A stretch of 64,000 nt of DNA. Origin: Pseudoalteromonas carrageenovora IAM 12662. Lineage in GTDB: Bacteria; Pseudomonadota; Gammaproteobacteria; Enterobacterales; Alteromonadaceae. The notes under the pieces were generated by a model. It made no database searches, was not told the DNA's origin, and saw nothing but the letters and a program-made list of their open reading frames with translations. A program made the translations under genes and the position numbers. Position 1 is the stretch's first letter. The number at the start of each line of letters is the position of its first letter. This document shows positions 26,906-35,760 of this stretch, in pieces. The DNA is taken from NCBI RefSeq assembly GCF_900239935.1, contig NZ_LT965928.1, positions 296,945 to 360,944 on the forward strand, read 5' to 3'.

Positions 26906-29473
26906 TTAACTTAGCTGTGACTGAGACACCGCAGATATGCCTTGTGCATGTGTGAGCGTGTGTTGCTTACCTACAAAAAAGGCTAGTCCGTGCTTATCTA
27001 ATAGGGCTCTAAAATTAAGTATAGATGGGCCTTTAGCAATTACTTTCATATTCTTAAGTTTGGTAATTGCTAGTACACCTTGTAGCTGTAAATCAACGCT
27101 ATCTTGTTGTAAAACACGTTTACTAAATGTGGAGCTAAGCAGTAAGTAATCGAAATTTATATCGGTTAGTAAGTTTAGCTCGCATCTATCTTTAGCAAAG
27201 TTATTCAGCCCAATAGAAAACCCTAACTGAGGTAGCTTTTTAAGGTTTTCTATTTGTGTTGCACTAGCATGGCGAATTTCTTGCTCATCAAATAACAAGC
27301 AAAGCTGGCTTAAGCCTTGTTGTTTATTTAATACATCGGTAAAAACAATAAACTCTAACTGTTCAAGTAAATTACTTGAACATGGCACTAGTGCCATTGC
27401 TACATTGGCACTGAGTGCTTGTGAATAGGCCTGCTGCAACAATTCTAATTCAACTTGTACATGCTGATCTTTATCTGTTGCAAACTTTTTCAAAATATCA
27501 AAACTAGTGCAACCTAAGACGGGGTGTTCGCCAAAGGCTTCAAATAAAGACTCTGATTGAAATTGCTCATTGAGCGTAATAATTTCGCTACTTCTAAAAT
27601 GCATTGGCAGTAGGTCTAGATGATGAAGTGTCTGCGATTCTTGTGTAGGAATTGATTGAGTTAATAATGGATGAAACAGCTCGTAGCGGTCACGACCTGA
27701 ATTTTTAGCATAATACATGGCGGCATCAGCATCACGGATAATTTCATCGGTGTGAATATATTGTGGTTGTGAAAAGGTCACACCAATACTTGCGCCACTT
27801 TGTATACACGTACCTTTGCTACAAAATGGTTTTTTCATTATATCAATAATACGATTAGCAACGTCTTCAGCTTGCTGTGGCTCAGTTAAGTGGGTTAATA
27901 AAATAACAAACTCATCGCCACCTAAGCGCGCTAGTAAATCGTGTTCACGTATACAATGCGCAAATAAATCACCTACGCTTATTAAAAATTGATCGCCAGC
28001 TTGGTGTCCTAACTGATCGTTTATATTTTTAAATTTATCTAAATCAATAAATAAAACTGCAAAATGATGATCGGGAAAACGCTGATAGTGCTGCAGTGTT
28101 TTCTCTAGTTGCGTTAAAAATAAGCTGCGGTTAGGTAAGCCGGTTAACGAGTCGTGATGAGCATCGTGATAAAGTTGTTGCTCAATTTTTTTACGTTCAT
28201 CTATTTGCATCTGTAAGTGCAGATTAGCTTGCTGAAGCTCTTTTGTTTTTTCGCTAACTCTAAACTCAAGCTCTTGGTGACTTTTTTCAATCGCTTGATT
28301 GGCAAGCTTGGTTTGTAAAACAGCAGCAATTTGATGCGATACAAAGGTAATTAGTTCACAATCGTCTTGGCTAAAAATATGTTTATTATTATATGCTTGG
28401 CAAACTATTAAGCCTATTACACCTTGTGATGTTTTAAGAGGAGCACCTAGCCAACTCGTTGCTTTTTGCTCTAAAGGTACAGGGGCTGAGCGCTGTACAA
28501 CGCCGCTTTTTAATAGCTCCTTAGCTCTACAAGGGTGTATGAGCTGCGTTTGCTCAGTGCTAATTACTAACTCGCTATAACCTTTAGCAAAACGTCGAGG
28601 CTTTGCTACATCTCTAAACTCATCAGCGTAATAGGGAAAGTCTATCCAACCGCTTTCTTTGTTATATAGCGCGATATATAAATTGTCGGCATAGGTAATG
28701 GTTTTTATTATTTGATGTATTTGAACGTAAGCGTCATCAAGGTTTTTTGCTTGTGTGGCAAGTTCAGAAATTTTAAATAATATTTGTTGTCGTTGTAGCG
28801 CGCGCTTTCTCTGCTCTACTTCAATATTCAATGCATCATTACTTTGCGTAAGTGCACGGGTACGAATTTTTACTTCTGATTCAAGTAACTCACGTTTTTT
28901 TACACGCTCAATTGCCGTTGCTAAATAAAGTGACATAACTTCTAAGAGCTGTATTTGCCCAGAGCTATACCCTTGTTGGGTATCGTAGCTTTGTGCGGCA
29001 AGTACGCCAATAATATTTTTTTCTTGATAAACCGGAACGCCTACCCAATGCTCCGCAGGTGTACCTAATGCTTTAAATAAGCCATTTTCTGCGGCTTGTT
29101 GCATTTGTTTTTTTGTAAAATAAGCGGTTTTACCTTGCTTAAATACATAACCCGTAGCCCCCTCATCAAAACTATTTGATTGGTTGAGCGCTACAGCAAT
29201 ACCGTCTTTCTCATCTGAAAAATAAGATAGTTCCAATGAGTTGTTATACGAATTAGAAAGCACGACATAAAAGCTTTTACTCGGTACATATTTTTGCAAT
29301 ATATCGTGGATGGCAGGATAAAGTAGGGTTAGCTCGGCAACAGTACTCGCTTGCTCTGATAATTGTATCAGAGCACTTTGTAGATGGTGAGATTGCTTGT
29401 ACTTTTCTAATAGCGCTTTGAGCTTTTTATTTTGGTGCGCTAATTTACTCGGTACATTGGGTTTATCTTCCAA
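26906..29473 (-). CDS. GAF-GAF-GGDEF diguanylate cyclase with degenerate EAL domain
   Basis: An 855-residue cytoplasmic signalling protein: two GAF domains (about 35-195 and 230-395), a coiled-coil linker (395-435), a GGDEF domain (436-600) with an intact active site LGGDEF at 517-522, and a C-terminal EAL-like domain (about 620-850). The GGDEF should make cyclic di-GMP from GTP. The EAL part has lost the EAL motif, and the usual DDFGTG segment reads LNNFAKDR, so phosphodiesterase activity is unlikely and the domain may bind or regulate. No membrane segment is seen. The start is TTG 29473 with a poor ribosome site; the true start may differ by a few codons. Confidence 0.88.
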   Translation of the reverse strand: MEDKPNVPSKLAHQNKKLKALLEKYKQSHHLQSALIQLSEQASTVAELTLLYPAIHDILQKYVPSKSFYVVLSNSYNNSLELSYFSDEKDGIAVALNQSNSFDEGATGYVFKQGKTAYFTKKQMQQAAENGLFKALGTPAEHWVGVPVYQEKNIIGVLAAQSYDTQQGYSSGQIQLLEVMSLYLATAIERVKKRELLESEVKIRTRALTQSNDALNIEVEQRKRALQRQQILFKISELATQAKNLDDAYVQIHQIIKTITYADNLYIALYNKESGWIDFPYYADEFRDVAKPRRFAKGYSELVISTEQTQLIHPCRAKELLKSGVVQRSAPVPLEQKATSWLGAPLKTSQGVIGLIVCQAYNNKHIFSQDDCELITFVSHQIAAVLQTKLANQAIEKSHQELEFRVSEKTKELQQANLHLQMQIDERKKIEQQLYHDAHHDSLTGLPNRSLFLTQLEKTLQHYQRFPDHHFAVLFIDLDKFKNINDQLGHQAGDQFLISVGDLFAHCIREHDLLARLGGDEFVILLTHLTEPQQAEDVANRIIDIMKKPFCSKGTCIQSGASIGVTFSQPQYIHTDEIIRDADAAMYYAKNSGRDRYELFHPLLTQSIPTQESQTLHHLDLLPMHFRSSEIITLNEQFQSESLFEAFGEHPVLGCTSFDILKKFATDKDQHVQVELELLQQAYSQALSANVAMALVPCSSNLLEQLEFIVFTDVLNKQQGLSQLCLLFDEQEIRHASATQIENLKKLPQLGFSIGLNNFAKDRCELNLLTDINFDYLLLSSTFSKRVLQQDSVDLQLQGVLAITKLKNMKVIAKGPSILNFRALLDKHGLAFFVGKQHTLTHAQGISAVSQSQLS

Positions 29474-29588
29474 TGACGTTGACCGACTGTTTTTATTGTA
29501 TAGTTATTGCTCTTATAATTTCACTTTTAAGGGGACGGGTCAAGTAGCTATTGTGGTAAAAATGCGGCTAAAAGCGTTAAAAAGGCAT

Positions 29589-29619
29589 TAAAAAAGGCCT
29601 ACCTAGGGTAAGCCTTTTT
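29589..29619 (-). terminator. Terminator after the cytochrome c5 gene
   Basis: AAAAAGGC ... GCCTTTTT with inner TACC/GGTA pairing forms a hairpin with A and T tracts on either side. It lies 17 bases beyond the cytochrome stop on the minus strand. Confidence 0.75.
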
Positions 29620-29635
29620 ACATAACTAAATATGT

Positions 29636-30031
29636 TTACTTAGATGTCATGAAATCGATAGCAGCGCTAATCTCGTCATCAGAACAATCCATACAAGTAC
29701 CTTTAGGAGGCATTGCATTAAAACCATTAAGTGCATGCTCAAGTAAAGTGTCTTTACCTTTAGCTATACGTGGAGCCCAATCATCAGCTGATTTAGGCGC
29801 ACCTAATGCACCAGTACCATGACATGCAAAACAAGCACCTTGGTATACTTGCTCACCTGAACGTGGGCCTGTTGGCTCAGCAGCAACAGCTGCTTTGTCG
29901 CCTTCAAGGTATACAGCACCAACCGGCGCGAGACGTTTTTTAATTGCATCTTCAGTCATAGACTTATCATATGGCTGTGCGTATGCGGTGGTTGCTAGCA
30001 TTACTAATACTGCAGCTGTTAGTTTTTTCAT
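29636..30031 (-). CDS. Cytochrome c5 family protein
   Basis: A 131-residue periplasmic monohaem cytochrome. A signal peptide (residues 1-18, cleavage after TAYA) precedes the haem motif CFACHG (about 67-72). The axial Met lies in NAMPPKG, and the C-terminal CMDC pair is the disulfide typical of cytochrome c5. It would carry electrons to terminal oxidases or reductases in the periplasm. The upstream region holds TATAAT and an FNR-like palindrome, hinting at oxygen-linked control. Confidence 0.9.
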   Translation of the reverse strand: MKKLTAAVLVMLATTAYAQPYDKSMTEDAIKKRLAPVGAVYLEGDKAAVAAEPTGPRSGEQVYQGACFACHGTGALGAPKSADDWAPRIAKGKDTLLEHALNGFNAMPPKGTCMDCSDDEISAAIDFMTSK

Positions 30032-30051
30032 TTTGCCTTGCTCACTTCGAT

Positions 30052-30076
30052 TTGAACGTGATCAATCACGATTATA
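30052..30076 (-). promoter_or_regulatory. FNR-like palindrome and -10 upstream of cytochrome c5
   Basis: TTGAA-CGTG-ATCAA (30052-30065) matches nine of ten bases of the FNR consensus TTGAT-N4-ATCAA. On the minus strand a perfect TATAAT occupies 30076-30071, putting the start near 30064. The palindrome then overlaps the start site, a repressor position. A second TATAAT at 30101-30096 leaves the exact start open. The overlapping CGTGATCAATCACG dyad could bind another regulator. Confidence 0.4.
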
Positions 30077-30254
30077 GATGACGGAAATTAAACCGATTAT
30101 AACTCTCTGAAGCAATTTATAAAACGCTAAGAGACTATTTTATTAATAAAACTGGCTAATTTTTGCGTTAACGCAATAAAATTTAAAAATTAACGTTACT
30201 TTGCAAAGTAAATAAACAAAGTTAATTAGCTACATTACAAGCGGTCACTTTAAA

Positions 30255-30902
30255 TTAGTCCAACGACAATACGCAGCGTACAAGCTTTGCGATCCCTGCA
30301 TCGGCTTCAACAAGCGATTGCGCAAGCATATAAGCAGGAGTGGTTACTAATTTATTTGGCTGATCAATTACAATATCATCAACTGCACAGTTTACATGCT
30401 TAGCGCCAAGTGATGTTAATGCATTTGCTGTGTCTTCATCAGTGCCGATAGTAAGTGAAGCACCTTCATAAATAAAGGGGATCAAAGCTGGAGCTATACA
30501 CATATAACCAGCCGGTTTTTTTGCTTTTGCAAATGCTTTACCTGCTTCAAGTACTTCAGTGTTGATAGTGGCATTTGTACCGTTAATAGCAAAGTCACAT
30601 AAGTTTTTTGCCGCTCCAAAACCACCCGGAACAATTAGCGCATCAAATTGTTGTACGTCTAATTCTTTCAGCGCTTTTATATCGCCTCTGGCAATACGTG
30701 CAGATTCTACAAGTACATTACGAGTTTCGGGCATTTCTTCACCCGTTATATGGTTTAAAGTGTGATGCTGTGTTATATCTGGTGCAAAGCACTGATAACT
30801 AGCATCATTTTTAGCTATGTGCAAAAGGCTAAGTACGGCTTCATTAATTTCGCTACCATCAAAAACACCAGACCCTGCTAAAATTACGGCTACTTTTTTC
30901 AT
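30255..30902 (-). CDS. elbB: DJ-1/PfpI superfamily glyoxalase ElbB
   Basis: A 215-residue member of the class I glutamine amidotransferase-like fold. The start KKVAVILAGSGVFDGSEI and the motif VPGGFGAAKNL with the nucleophile elbow GYMCIAP (Cys about 135) are characteristic of ElbB, once called 'isoprenoid biosynthesis protein with amidotransferase-like domain' and shown in E. coli to have glyoxalase activity. It is a single gene on the minus strand, with a 220-base gap to cytochrome c5. Confidence 0.92.
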   Translation of the reverse strand: MKKVAVILAGSGVFDGSEINEAVLSLLHIAKNDASYQCFAPDITQHHTLNHITGEEMPETRNVLVESARIARGDIKALKELDVQQFDALIVPGGFGAAKNLCDFAINGTNATINTEVLEAGKAFAKAKKPAGYMCIAPALIPFIYEGASLTIGTDEDTANALTSLGAKHVNCAVDDIVIDQPNKLVTTPAYMLAQSLVEADAGIAKLVRCVLSLD

Positions 30903-31426
30903 GCTTTTGTGCTCCTTAAATCATTTTTATAAGTCGATTGGATGAAGTCTAACATGCCCAAAATTTCTCGCTAAAATAAATTTTTAGTATAAAAAGCATT
31001 CGCTGCGCAAGCTATTTTGCGGTTTATGCCATTTGCGATCACTTCGCCTTTAAAAAAATTATAAAGGATCGCTATGATCTTTGATCCATTATGCTAGAAT
31101 ACTCCTCCGGTTATTTAAATGGATACAAATAATCAAAGTGACTAACAGCGGATGTAACAGTTAGAAAACCTTTTTCCACATTGGTTTAAAATAATAAAAA
31201 AAGAACCTCGTATTATCTTTTTTAAACAAAAACAAACAGTTAAAGTATTTTCTAAGCATTTTATATTGCTTCGGAAGAATAGATTGTGGCTGTTATCTAC
31301 ATACTTATCCACAGCTTGCTCTAATTTATATACCACGACGGATGATAATTCACAGTCGTTTTATTTACTGCCTTATGGCATGCTTACAATTACCTTAATT
31401 TTTTGTATTTAGGATCCAAATTCACC
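30903..31426 (+). promoter_or_regulatory. polA upstream region with GATC cluster, DnaA-like boxes and extended -10
   Basis: No gene is seen in these 520 bases. Three GATC sites fall within 20 bases (31067-31070, 31076-31079, 31083-31086), with another at 31037. A promoter-like TGCTAGAAT extended -10 is at 31092-31100. Downstream, after an AT-rich stretch, are DnaA-box-like nonamers: TTTTCCACA (31172-31180) and TTATCTACA (31293-31301), each one mismatch from TTATCCACA, and a perfect TTATCCACA (31305-31313). The set recalls oriC-like or DnaA-regulated DNA, but dnaA, mnmG and mioC are not nearby. Confidence 0.45.
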
Positions 31427-34162
31427 ATGGCTCAGATCCCCGAAAACCCACTAATTTTAGTTGATGGCTCTTCATATTTATTTCGTGCTTATCATTCTCC
31501 GCCGCATTTGACTAATTCAAAAGGCGAGGCTACCGGGGCTATTTACGGTGTGATCAACATGCTTAAAAGCCTAATCAGACAATATGATCCGTCGCACATG
31601 GTAGTGGTGTTTGATGCCAAAGGTAAAACCTTTCGTAATGATATGTATAGCGAGTATAAAGCTAACCGCCCGCCTATGCCGGACGACTTACGCACGCAAA
31701 TAGCACCAATACACAGCATTATTAAAGCAATGGGTTTTCCGCTTATTAGCATTGAAGGTGTTGAAGCCGATGATGTAATTGGGACCTTTGCACGCATAGC
31801 ATCAGAGCAAAAACGTCATGTACTCGTTTCAACGGGTGATAAAGATATGGCTCAGCTTGTAAATGAGCATGTAACACTTATTAATACCATGACCGACAGT
31901 ATTTCAGACCCACAAACCGTAGTAGAAAAATTCGGTGTAGGCCCTGAGCTAATTATCGATTATTTAGCATTGATGGGTGACAAGGTTGATAACATACCGG
32001 GTGTTGAAGGATGCGGTCCTAAAACAGCTGTTAAGTGGCTTCAAAAATACGGATCGCTTCAAGGTGTAATGGATAACGCTGGTGACATTAAAGGTAAAAT
32101 TGGTGAAAAGTTAGCAACGGCGCTTGATCACCTGCCTTTAAGTTATGAGCTTGCAACAATAAAATGTGATGTTGAGGTTGAATCTGATCTTGATACCTTT
32201 AAGCTCCAAGAGCCAAATAAAGATGAGTTAATTGCATTATATGGTGAATGCGAATTTCGTCGTTGGTTAGCAGAATTATTGGATGATCCTAAAACCGCAG
32301 ATACACATATAGATGTGCCTACTGAGGCAAATGAGCTGCCAAAAGTAGAAGATGCACATTACGAAACTATTTTAACCGAATCACAATTTGATACGCTTAT
32401 TGAGCAGTTAAATAGTGCTGATTTATTTGCGTTTGATACCGAAACAACCAGCCTTGATTATATGCAAGCGCAGTTAGTCGGTATGAGCTTTTCAGTAAAA
32501 GCGGGTGAAGCAGCTTACTTACCTGTTGCGCACGACTACCCAGGAGCACCTGAGCAATTAAGCCTTGAGTTTGTAATGCAAAAACTTGGGCCAATTTTAG
32601 CTGATGCAAATAAAGCCAAAGTAGGACAAAATCTTAAGTACGATAAAAGTGTGCTGGCTAATGCCGGTTATGAACTTAACGGTATTAAGTTTGACACTAT
32701 GCTTGAGTCGTACGTATTTAATAGCGTAGGCACACGCCATGACATGGATTCATTAGCACTTAAATACCTAGGCCATAAAAATATTAGCTTTGAAGATATT
32801 GCTGGCAAAGGTAAAAAGCAGCTTACCTTTAACCAAATTGAGCTTGAACAAGCCGCACCTTATGCTGCTGAAGATGCGGATATAACTCTGCGTTTACACG
32901 AAGTGCTGTGGCCTAAATTAGCGGCAGATGAAAAGCTAAAATCGGTATTTGAAGAAATAGAAATGCCTTTGGTAAATGTTATTTCGGATATAGAACGCAC
33001 AGGTGTAGCAATTGATAGCAACATGCTTGCAGTGCACAGCCAACGCTTAGGTGAACGTTTACTTGAACTTGAAAAAGAAGCATATGAAATAGCGGGCGAA
33101 CCATTTAACTTAAGCTCACCAAAACAATTACAAGTTCTATTATTTGAAAAGCTTGAGCTGCCAGTTATTAAAAAAACGCCTAAAGGTGCGCCTTCAACGG
33201 CTGAAGAAGTACTGCAAGAGCTTGCCCATGATTATCCATTACCAAAAGTAATTATTGAACATCGTGGATTATCTAAGCTTAAATCAACGTATACCGACAA
33301 ATTACCGTTAATGGTCAATGAGAAAACGCAACGTGTGCATACGTCTTATCATCAAGCGGTTACAGCAACAGGGCGTTTAAGCTCAACCGATCCTAACTTA
33401 CAAAATATACCAATTCGCTCTGAAGAGGGACGCCGTATTCGTGAAGCCTTTATAGCCGCAGAAGGTTATAAAATTGTAGCTGCCGATTACAGCCAAATTG
33501 AGCTGCGTATTATGGCGCACTTATCGCAAGATAAAGGCCTACTTAATGCCTTTGCAAACGGTTTAGATGTTCACAGTGCAACTGCTGCTGAAGTATTTGG
33601 TGTTGAGCTTGATGATGTAACCACAGATATGCGCCGTAAAGCTAAAGCAGTAAACTTTGGTTTAATTTATGGAATGTCAGCCTTTGGTTTAGCGCGTCAG
33701 CTTGATGTGCCACGTCACGAAGCGCAGCACTATATTGATAAATACTTTGAGCGTTTCCCTGGTGTACTTGAATACATGGAAACAACCCGCGAAAAAGCCG
33801 CTGAAAATGGGTATGTAGAAACTATTTTTGGTCGTCGCCTGCATTTACCAGAAATCAATGCGCGCAATGGCGCTCGACGCAAAGGTGCTGAACGTGCAGC
33901 AATTAATGCACCAATGCAAGGCACAGCGGCAGACATTATTAAAAAAGCAATGTTAAGTGTACATAGCTGGGTAAGCGAGCAGGCACCAAATACGATTAAG
34001 TTACTTATGCAAGTTCACGATGAACTGGTATTTGAGATTAAAACGGATTGTGCACAAGCGTACACAAAACAAATTTGTGAACTCATGTCGCAAGCAGCCA
34101 CACTTGATGTGCCTTTAATCGTAGAAGCCGATGAAGGTGAAAACTGGGAACAAGCTCACTAA
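31427..34162 (+). CDS. polA: DNA polymerase I
   Basis: Pol I fills gaps and removes RNA primers in lagging-strand synthesis and repair. Start ATG 31427 (AGGATCC upstream) gives 911 residues; it aligns end to end with E. coli PolA (928). Domain order: 5' nuclease (1-about 300; GVEADDVIG, STGDKDMAQL), 3'-5' proofreading exonuclease (about 310-500; FDTETTSLD, TMLESY, YAAEDADIT), and polymerase (about 510-911; motif A ADYSQIELR, motif B RRKAKAVNFGLIYG, motif C QVHDELVFE). The proofreading acidic residues are present. A terminator follows 23 bases after the stop. Confidence 0.97.
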   Translation: MAQIPENPLILVDGSSYLFRAYHSPPHLTNSKGEATGAIYGVINMLKSLIRQYDPSHMVVVFDAKGKTFRNDMYSEYKANRPPMPDDLRTQIAPIHSIIKAMGFPLISIEGVEADDVIGTFARIASEQKRHVLVSTGDKDMAQLVNEHVTLINTMTDSISDPQTVVEKFGVGPELIIDYLALMGDKVDNIPGVEGCGPKTAVKWLQKYGSLQGVMDNAGDIKGKIGEKLATALDHLPLSYELATIKCDVEVESDLDTFKLQEPNKDELIALYGECEFRRWLAELLDDPKTADTHIDVPTEANELPKVEDAHYETILTESQFDTLIEQLNSADLFAFDTETTSLDYMQAQLVGMSFSVKAGEAAYLPVAHDYPGAPEQLSLEFVMQKLGPILADANKAKVGQNLKYDKSVLANAGYELNGIKFDTMLESYVFNSVGTRHDMDSLALKYLGHKNISFEDIAGKGKKQLTFNQIELEQAAPYAAEDADITLRLHEVLWPKLAADEKLKSVFEEIEMPLVNVISDIERTGVAIDSNMLAVHSQRLGERLLELEKEAYEIAGEPFNLSSPKQLQVLLFEKLELPVIKKTPKGAPSTAEEVLQELAHDYPLPKVIIEHRGLSKLKSTYTDKLPLMVNEKTQRVHTSYHQAVTATGRLSSTDPNLQNIPIRSEEGRRIREAFIAAEGYKIVAADYSQIELRIMAHLSQDKGLLNAFANGLDVHSATAAEVFGVELDDVTTDMRRKAKAVNFGLIYGMSAFGLARQLDVPRHEAQHYIDKYFERFPGVLEYMETTREKAAENGYVETIFGRRLHLPEINARNGARRKGAERAAINAPMQGTAADIIKKAMLSVHSWVSEQAPNTIKLLMQVHDELVFEIKTDCAQAYTKQICELMSQAATLDVPLIVEADEGENWEQAH

Positions 34163-34184
34163 TACTTAATTATTTATTTACTTT

Positions 34185-34208
34185 AAAGCGCCACTAGGCG
34201 CTTTTTTT
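34185..34208 (+). terminator. Rho-independent terminator of polA
   Basis: AAAGCGCC / GGCGCTTT (34185-34192 and 34197-34204) with loop ACTA, followed by T residues to 34208. Confidence 0.9.
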
Positions 34209-34382
34209 ATGACTGTAAAAAACTAGCGCAATAATGCTTTAGGCTTTTGCTGTGAACAAGGTTTAGTTAAAAGTAGGTTAATTTAAGCAACTATTTGTAT
34301 TAAATAGTTATATGTTCGTCAATTCGAACTGTTTTTGAGGAATATCATTGTATTTTTATGCGCTCTTTTGTTAAAGTCCCGC

Positions 34383-34500
34383 CCGTCCTCATCCTGTAGG
34401 ACATCCTGTTGATGATGCATCTGAAAGGGTGCAACAAATTGATAGCTTCTCCCCAGTTTGCTATACCGGCCTGCCATATTTTTGGTGGGCCGTTTTTTAT
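34383..34500 (+). ncRNA. Candidate small RNA at the Spot 42 (spf) position
   Basis: Between the polA terminator and yceI, a stretch without a reading frame ends in a strong independent terminator: CGGCCTGCCA / TGGTGGGCCG (34467-34476, 34483-34492, two G-U pairs) followed by TTTTTTATT. Upstream are two more stem-loops: GTCCT/AGGAC (34385-34402) and ATAGC/GCTAT (34442-34464). In E. coli, Spot 42 lies in this same polA-engB interval, is about 109 bases long, and also ends in GTTTTTTATT. Primary sequence is otherwise not clearly Spot 42. The 5' end is uncertain; a weak TTGTAT-N17-TTAAAG promoter would start it near 34383. It could instead be a yceI leader attenuator. The stretch 34209-34382 shows nothing else. 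Confidence 0.5.
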
Positions 34501-34654
34501 TCTGCTCCTAAAAAATCAGCTTTATTAATTTTGCTTATCGCGTTATCCATTCGTTACTTTGAGGTGGTTTGGGTACATCGCAGGTGATACCATCAAAGTG
34601 CTATTATTTTTAATTTCTATTATTTCCATTATTTTTATTACTAAGGAGTGCGTT

Positions 34655-35242
34655 ATGTTTAAAGCATTAGCTATTGCAGGTTTTTCTTTATCAAGTTTAG
34701 TCATTTCTAATGTTGCGCAGGCTGATTGGCAGCTTGTTAATGATAAAAGCCAATTGAGCTTCGTATCAATTAAAAAAGATTCAGTTGCTGAGGCTCATCA
34801 CTTTACCAACCTCGAGGGCATGCTTACAGATAGTGGTAAGTTTAGCGTAAATGTCGACTTAAGCTCTGCAGAAACGCTTATCCCAATCCGTAATGAGCGT
34901 TTAGCTAAACTATTATTTGAAGCGAGTAAATTTCCAAATGCTGTTTTAAGTGCTGATTTAGCTAAAGAACTTAGTAGTGTCAAAAAGCCAGGCCAGCATG
35001 TGCTTAAAGGTATTAATGCTGAACTAGATTTTCATGGAAACAAAAAACCATTCAAAATTGATGTGTTAGTAACTAGCTCACAAAACGGTGACTTAAGCGT
35101 TTCATCTTTCACCCCGATTATTATTAATAGCGATGATTTTGGCGTAACTGAAGGTGTTAAGCAGCTACAAAAATTAGCGGGTTTACCGTCAATAGCGACA
35201 GCTGTACCAGTTACATTTGCACTAACACTTAAAAAACAGTGA
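34655..35242 (+). CDS. yceI: Periplasmic YceI-family lipocalin-like protein
   Basis: Start ATG 34655 with a clear AAGGAG gives 195 residues; a longer frame from 34559 has no ribosome site. A signal peptide (1-23, cleavage NVAQA-D) is followed by a YceI domain: WQLVNDKSQLSF, NLEGMLTDSGKF, VNVDLSSAET, FPNAVLSADL, and INAELDFHGNKKPFKIDV correspond to the repeated strands of the isoprenoid-binding barrel. The natural ligand is not defined. The stop overlaps the GTG of the next gene, so both are co-translated. Confidence 0.88.
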   Translation: MFKALAIAGFSLSSLVISNVAQADWQLVNDKSQLSFVSIKKDSVAEAHHFTNLEGMLTDSGKFSVNVDLSSAETLIPIRNERLAKLLFEASKFPNAVLSADLAKELSSVKKPGQHVLKGINAELDFHGNKKPFKIDVLVTSSQNGDLSVSSFTPIIINSDDFGVTEGVKQLQKLAGLPSIATAVPVTFALTLKKQ

Positions 35243-35757
35243 TCTCTCTTGCACAGCTTAGTAAGCAATTAAGCGAGCCAAGCAAACCGTTTAACAGCTG
35301 GCAGCCAACTCATTGTGGTGAGCTGCCAATTGTTATTGATGAGCAAGGGCAATGGTTTTACGATGGCAGTGAGATAACTCGCATTGCTATGGTGAAGCTA
35401 TTCGCCAGTGTTTTATGTAAAGAAGGCACGCAGTTTTACTTAAAAACCCCAGTCGAAAAAATAGCGATAGAAGTGCAAGATGCGCCATTTATAATTGTGG
35501 ATTGGCGTTTTGAAAATACAGCACAAGGAAACGTTTTGTGTTGTATAGATAATATAGCGAGGCAATGGCTCATAAGTGCTAAGCAGCCATTAACTATACA
35601 AAACTATAAAGGTATAACAGTGCCTTATTTACAGCTGCCGTATGGTTGCTGTGCACGTATAAGTAGAAATGTATTTTACCAGTGGGCTGAAATAGCCGCA
35701 GTAGATGAGCGCGGCTATTATGTAAAATCAGCAGGAGAAAAGTTTTATCTTTCTTAG
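35239..35757 (+). CDS. DUF1285 family protein
   Basis: A 172-residue cytoplasmic protein of the DUF1285 family. Recognisable blocks are HCGELPIVIDEQGQWFYDGSEITR (in the parts CGELPIVIDEQG and WFYDGSEITR), the central FYLKTPVEKIAIEVQDAPF, and a C-terminal strand (PYGCCARISRNVFY). Function is unknown in the family. It starts with GTG inside the end of yceI and ends three bases from the convergent engB stop. Confidence 0.85.
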   Translation: MISLAQLSKQLSEPSKPFNSWQPTHCGELPIVIDEQGQWFYDGSEITRIAMVKLFASVLCKEGTQFYLKTPVEKIAIEVQDAPFIIVDWRFENTAQGNVLCCIDNIARQWLISAKQPLTIQNYKGITVPYLQLPYGCCARISRNVFYQWAEIAAVDERGYYVKSAGEKFYLS

Positions 35758-35760
35758 CAA

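Noticed and set aside
31037..31313. The chromosomal replication origin itself
   Set aside because: DnaA-like boxes and GATC sites are present, but only one box is perfect, 13-mer repeats are not clear, and the usual origin neighbours (dnaA, mnmG, mioC, rpmH) are absent. I list it as an oriC-like regulatory region only.
31142..31336. A 64-residue minus-strand reading frame upstream of polA
   Set aside because: It has no recognisable motif or ribosome site and covers the AT-rich DnaA-box region.
34383..34500. Annotation as Spot 42 proper
   Set aside because: Position and length fit, but the conserved 5' sequence of Spot 42 is not present and no good promoter sits before the GTAGG segment.
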